Shown: in pieces, positions 5,882 through 9,656 of the stretch
Position numbering within the stretch: position 1 is the first letter of the stretch
How the letters are laid out: each line of letters opens with the position of its first letter
Origin: Pseudomonadota bacterium
GTDB taxonomy: Bacteria > Pseudomonadota > Alphaproteobacteria > Rhizobiales > Devosiaceae
Direction of reading: 5' to 3'
Length of the DNA: 9,656 nt
Assembly: GCA_023428425.1 (NCBI GenBank)
Contig: JAEYYP010000190.1
Location: 1 to 9,656 of the forward strand
Made by a program: the position numbers and the translations under genes
Notes under the pieces: generated by a model
The model's input: the letters and a program-made list of their open reading frames with translations, nothing else
What the model was told of the DNA's origin: nothing
Database searches by the model: none

Positions 5882-7047
5882 GCGTCACGGAACAACTGCG
5901 CGGGCAGGTCGGGCATGGGTTGGAGCGCGTCCGCGAGCGTGTCGCCGGGCTGCTGCAGCGCCATTTCGTCCGCACGCAGATACTCGTCACCGGCAGTTGC
6001 GGAAAGTCGACCGCGGTGCGCTACCTCGGGGCCATACTTGATGGCCGTGGCAGTGTTCAGGTCCACGGGCATCCCAACAACGACAAGCACCTGCTCCGCC
6101 CGCACCGGCGGCATCGGCGACCCGTGGATTTCCTGGTGCAGGAGGCTTCTGCCTATGGCCCCGGCGCCCTGGAGCCCGTGGCACGAACCCTGCGGATCGA
6201 CATCGTCGTCATCACTGCCGTGGGTCTCGACCACGCCAGCAACTACAGGGCCACCGGCATCGAGCCGCTGGATGCGGTGGCGCTGGAGAAGGGACGTCTC
6301 GCGGCGGCAGTGCATCCGGGAGGCACGGTGTGCCTCAACGCCGACGATCCCCGGGTTGCCGCCATGGCGAGCCGTTGCCGCGCCCGCGTCCTGACATTCG
6401 GTACGACCGACGGAGCCGACTATCGGGCGACCAACATCGTTGCGGACTGGCGAAACGGTATCCGGCTTGATCTGTCGGTCGACGGCCGCACCTACCCGAT
6501 ATCGGCGCGACTTCCATCCCCGCTGCTGGTTCCCAGTCTGCTCGGGGCGCTCGCTGCGGCGCACGCCGCTGGCGTGGCGCTGGAGACCGCGATTGAGCGG
6601 GTGGCCGCTACCGAGCCCCAGCCGCAGCATATGAGTACGCACATCGGCGCCGACGGGCGGGCCTATGTTTTCGACACCTACAAGGCCTCGCAGTGGTCGA
6701 CGGAGCGGTTGTTGGATACGCTGCGCTCCGTTTCTGGCGGGCCGGTCACCTTGGTTCTTGGCGATATCTCCGACATGGGTAACAACAACTCCAGCAAGTA
6801 TCGCAGGTTGATCCGCCAGGCTGCAGCAGTGGCTGACGAGGTGATACTGACCGCAGGAAGCGCTAGACATGGAGCCAGGCTGCGCGACGAAGGCCTTGCC
6901 AACCTCGTGCTGGCGGAGAGGCTTGAAGAGGTCGTCGCCTCCATCGCCCGTTCGAGCAATCAGGTGATCCTGCTCAAATCCAACGGCTCCGCTCACCTCG
7001 AACGCGTCGCTCGAGTGGTCGGCATCCAGCTCCCACCCCATCCTTGA
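5878..7047 (+). CDS. MurF-like Mur ligase family protein, second of a tandem pair
   Basis: Predicted 389-residue paralogue of the preceding gene, collinear over its whole length after the N-terminus. P-loop TGSCGKST is at 38-45 (Lys43). The Mg-Glu block VQEASAYGPGAL has E89. GLDH (116-119) and ALEKGRL (135-141) follow, then CLNADDPRVAAMA (152-164), identical in both copies. DTYKAS (266-271) and LVLGDISDM (292-300) are in the C-terminal domain. Domain 1 is missing here too. Compared with the first copy, the P-loop has Ser for Thr, the LPNVLAAL Asn is Ser (VPSLLGAL), and the Arg in EPEPRHM is Gln (EPQPQHM). The region after the P-loop is also reworked (many His/Arg, about 61-81). The GTG start at 5878 overlaps the upstream stop (GTGA), indicating translational coupling. 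It could be a partner subunit or a second-step ligase. The exact reaction is unknown. Confidence 0.84.
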   Translation: MSVTEQLRGQVGHGLERVRERVAGLLQRHFVRTQILVTGSCGKSTAVRYLGAILDGRGSVQVHGHPNNDKHLLRPHRRHRRPVDFLVQEASAYGPGALEPVARTLRIDIVVITAVGLDHASNYRATGIEPLDAVALEKGRLAAAVHPGGTVCLNADDPRVAAMASRCRARVLTFGTTDGADYRATNIVADWRNGIRLDLSVDGRTYPISARLPSPLLVPSLLGALAAAHAAGVALETAIERVAATEPQPQHMSTHIGADGRAYVFDTYKASQWSTERLLDTLRSVSGGPVTLVLGDISDMGNNNSSKYRRLIRQAAAVADEVILTAGSARHGARLRDEGLANLVLAERLEEVVASIARSSNQVILLKSNGSAHLERVARVVGIQLPPHP

Positions 7048-7051
7048 TCCC

Positions 7052-7237
7052 ATGGCCGACAAACAGACCACTCACGAGCAAAGATTGGCCGCAAAGCTTC
7101 GGGAGAACCTGAGGCGGCGGAAGGAGCAGGCGCGGGCACGGGCAGCCTCTACCGCAGAACCATCATCCGATGCCGGGCAGTCCGAACCGGTGCAGGATCG
7201 TGCGCCGTTGAAGCCGGCTGCCGATTCGGATAGCTGA
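7052..7237 (+). CDS. small charged protein of unknown function upstream of murA
   Basis: Predicted 61-residue soluble protein. The N-terminal half is a highly basic, probably helical segment (HEQRLAAKLRENLRRRKEQ, about 8-26). The C-terminal half is disordered in character, rich in Ser, Pro, Asp and Ala. It has no signal peptide and no known catalytic motif. The ATG lies 4 bp after the stop of the second Mur ligase. No clear Shine-Dalgarno sequence is visible, so it may be translated by coupling. The RLAxxLRENLxRRKxQ pattern looks like a real conserved small protein rather than chance, because the frame is clean and placed between tightly packed genes. The function is unknown, and a nucleic-acid or acidic-partner contact by the basic helix is only a possibility. 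Confidence 0.7.
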   Translation: MADKQTTHEQRLAAKLRENLRRRKEQARARAASTAEPSSDAGQSEPVQDRAPLKPAADSDS

Positions 7238-7244
7238 AATCATT

Positions 7245-7262
7245 CGGGACAGAACCGTCCCG
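7245..7262 (+). promoter_or_regulatory. short hairpin in the murA leader
   Basis: CGGGAC (7245-7250) and GTCCCG (7257-7262) form a 6-bp stem with a 6-nt loop, 31 bp before the murA start. No T-run follows, so it is not a standard terminator. It may be an RNA-processing or regulatory stem between the small upstream gene and murA, or chance in GC-rich DNA. Confidence 0.3.
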
Positions 7263-7293
7263 CACCAACGTCTTGCGACGAGGATCACCCCAT

Positions 7294-8579
<1,286 letters not shown>

Positions 8580-8580
<1 letters not shown>

Positions 8581-8861
8581 TGCCGAACGGCGGAGAACTG
8601 CTGCTTCTCGTGATCCTGAGCGGCTGCGTGCTGCCGCCGCTCTTCACCCGCAACTGGCGGGGGCTCGGCTGGTGCGTACTGATCGGACTGGGCCTCTGCG
8701 CCGCCTTGTTCGCCACTTTGTGGACCACTGCCGACCCACGAGTGCTTCTTGCCCGCCTTAACGCCGTCTACGCGGTGTTTGCCGCTGCGGCGCTGCTGGT
8801 CGGCAGCGTGATCAGGGCCCTGCTGTTCCTGATCTGGCCGCCCCGGCGACCGACGGAGTGA
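8580..8861 (+). CDS. small membrane protein of unknown function coupled to murA
   Basis: Predicted 93-residue protein with about three membrane segments: roughly 5-22 (ELLLLVILSGCVLPPLF), 28-47 (GLGWCVLIGLGLCAALFATL) and 62-85 (AVYAVFAAAALLVGSVIRALLF). Short basic or polar linkers separate them (TRNWR, ADPRVLLAR), and the protein ends in PPRRPTE. The positive residues suggest the C-terminus is cytoplasmic. The ATG shares one base with the murA stop (TGATG), which fits translational coupling. I do not recognise a family. A role in envelope biogenesis is suggested only by position. Confidence 0.7.
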
Positions 8862-8946
8862 TTGCCCCGCCTGCCGCAAACTTGTAGATCGACGCCCGGG
8901 TAACCACTTGCTGGACCACCAACAGCAAATCCGGATCAGGACACCA

Positions 8947-9378
8947 ATGACCGATCTCAAGTTGATCGCGCTCGACGCCGAAGACCTCGATGTCATCTCC
9001 GCGACCACCCAGGACGCGATCGTCCGTACTGCCGAGATGGGCTACGCCAAGGCAGATCGGCGCTTCGCCCTGTTGATGAACCGCTTCGCCTGGGAAGACG
9101 GGCAGAAGGCCAGCAAGACCGGCATCCGCAAGCGCGCGGCGCTCCACTTTGACCATGTCACGTCGGTCCGGGCCGCCGGCTTCGATCCAAGCGCGCCCGA
9201 GGGGACGCTCGAACTCCTCACCATCCGCTTCACGGAAACGGAAGCGCCCTCCGGCCACGTCGACCTGACCTTCGCCGGCGGCGGCACGGTTCGCCTCGAG
9301 GTCGAGGTGCTGGAAGCTCGCCTCGCCGATCTGGGCGCCGCCTGGGCCGCCAAGCAGAAGCCCGAGCACGCCGTCTGA
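8947..9378 (+). CDS. DUF2948 family protein
   Basis: Predicted 143-residue soluble protein of the alphaproteobacterial DUF2948 family, whose function is not established. The N-terminal LKLIALDAEDLDVISATTQDA is represented by residues 4-24. RFALLMNRFAWE (39-50) and RKRAALHFDHV (61-71) are the clearest conserved blocks, and the rest is a beta-rich segment ending in a helix. There is no signal peptide or membrane segment. The ATG at 8947 is preceded by AGGA (8938-8941) at 5 nt. An in-frame TTG at 8908 would add 13 residues but lacks support. The gene typically lies between murA and hisD in Hyphomicrobiales, as here. Its stop overlaps the hisD start (TGATG). Confidence 0.9.
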   Translation: MTDLKLIALDAEDLDVISATTQDAIVRTAEMGYAKADRRFALLMNRFAWEDGQKASKTGIRKRAALHFDHVTSVRAAGFDPSAPEGTLELLTIRFTETEAPSGHVDLTFAGGGTVRLEVEVLEARLADLGAAWAAKQKPEHAV

Positions 9379-9656
9379 TGGTTTCACGTCTCGATAGCCG
9401 CGATCCCGGCTTTGCCGCCGATTTCGATACGCTGCTCAATTCCAAGCGCGAAGTGTCCGAGGAAGTCGGTACGGCCGTTGCCAGCATCCTTGCCGATGTC
9501 CGGGCGCGTGGCGATGATGCCGTGATCGAATACACCGAGCGTTTCGACAGGCTGCCGCTCACCCCGTCGACCCTGGCCTTCACAGCCGACGAGATCGCCG
9601 CCGCCGAATTGCGGATCGCGGCGGACGTGCGGGAAGCCCTGCACATCGCGCACGAC
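9378..9656 (+). CDS. hisD: histidinol dehydrogenase, N-terminal part (cut by window end)
   Basis: The first 93 codons of an open frame that runs off the right edge. HisD oxidises L-histidinol to L-histidine with two NAD+ and a zinc ion, the last two steps of histidine synthesis. The visible part matches the family N-terminus: short lead MVSRLD, then KREVSEEV, then ASILADVRARGDDAVIEYT followed by ERFDRL (36-59), then LTPSTLAFTADEI and an Ala-rich helix. The catalytic and zinc residues lie further downstream and cannot be checked. The ATG at 9378 overlaps the upstream stop, indicating coupling. Placement after DUF2948 matches the usual order in Hyphomicrobiales and supports the call. Confidence 0.93.
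   Translation, partial: MVSRLDSRDPGFAADFDTLLNSKREVSEEVGTAVASILADVRARGDDAVIEYTERFDRLPLTPSTLAFTADEIAAAELRIAADVREALHIAHD

Noticed and set aside
5641..7071. Long - strand open frame opposite the second Mur-ligase gene
   Set aside because: Antisense shadow of a well-supported Mur ligase, with no recognisable domain.
8862..8946. Possible separate promoter for DUF2948-hisD (TTGCCC, 17 bp, TAGATC at 8862-8890)
   Set aside because: Both hexamers are poor matches, and the 85-bp gap has no other support. Read-through from murA is equally likely.

Overview
The window is GC-rich bacterial DNA, most likely from an alphaproteobacterium of the order Hyphomicrobiales (Rhizobiales). The main reason is the run murA, a small unknown membrane gene, a DUF2948 gene and hisD on the + strand; murA-DUF2948-hisD is a familiar gene order in that order. 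Tat-exported sugar-binding proteins in catabolic ABC operons also fit. A family such as Devosiaceae is possible, but that is a guess.

Left part (1-3971, - strand): a three-gene operon transcribed right to left. It encodes a phytanoyl-CoA dioxygenase-like Fe(II)/2-oxoglutarate enzyme, then a cytoplasmic six-hairpin (alpha/alpha)6 glycosidase-like protein, then a Tat-exported ABC sugar-binding protein. The permease genes are not in the window and would be expected beyond its left edge. The intercistronic spacers carry hairpins, and the left edge carries a striking C7/G12 homopolymer palindrome. The combination suggests uptake and intracellular breakdown of an unidentified glycoside, perhaps with an oxidative step.

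Middle (3972-4663): a noncoding divide with several inverted repeats, a tRNA-Thr(GGT) gene on the - strand with encoded CCA, and the probable promoter of the + strand genes.

Right part (4664-9656, + strand): two tandem, translationally coupled Mur-ligase paralogues come first. Both are MurF-like in the central and C-terminal domains but lack room for the N-terminal UDP-sugar-binding domain. They are followed by a 61-residue charged protein, murA (first committed step of peptidoglycan synthesis), a 93-residue membrane protein, a DUF2948 protein and the 5' part of hisD. Tight spacing and stop/start overlaps (GTGA at 5878, TGATG at 8578 and 9376) suggest an operon or two nested ones.

The most promising unexplained item is the pair of MurF-like ligases next to murA. 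They look like amide-forming ATP-dependent ligases acting on an acceptor other than UDP-MurNAc-peptide, possibly as a heteromeric or sequential pair. The second candidate is the dioxygenase/glycosidase/ABC operon, whose dioxygenase shows no HxD iron-binding motif.
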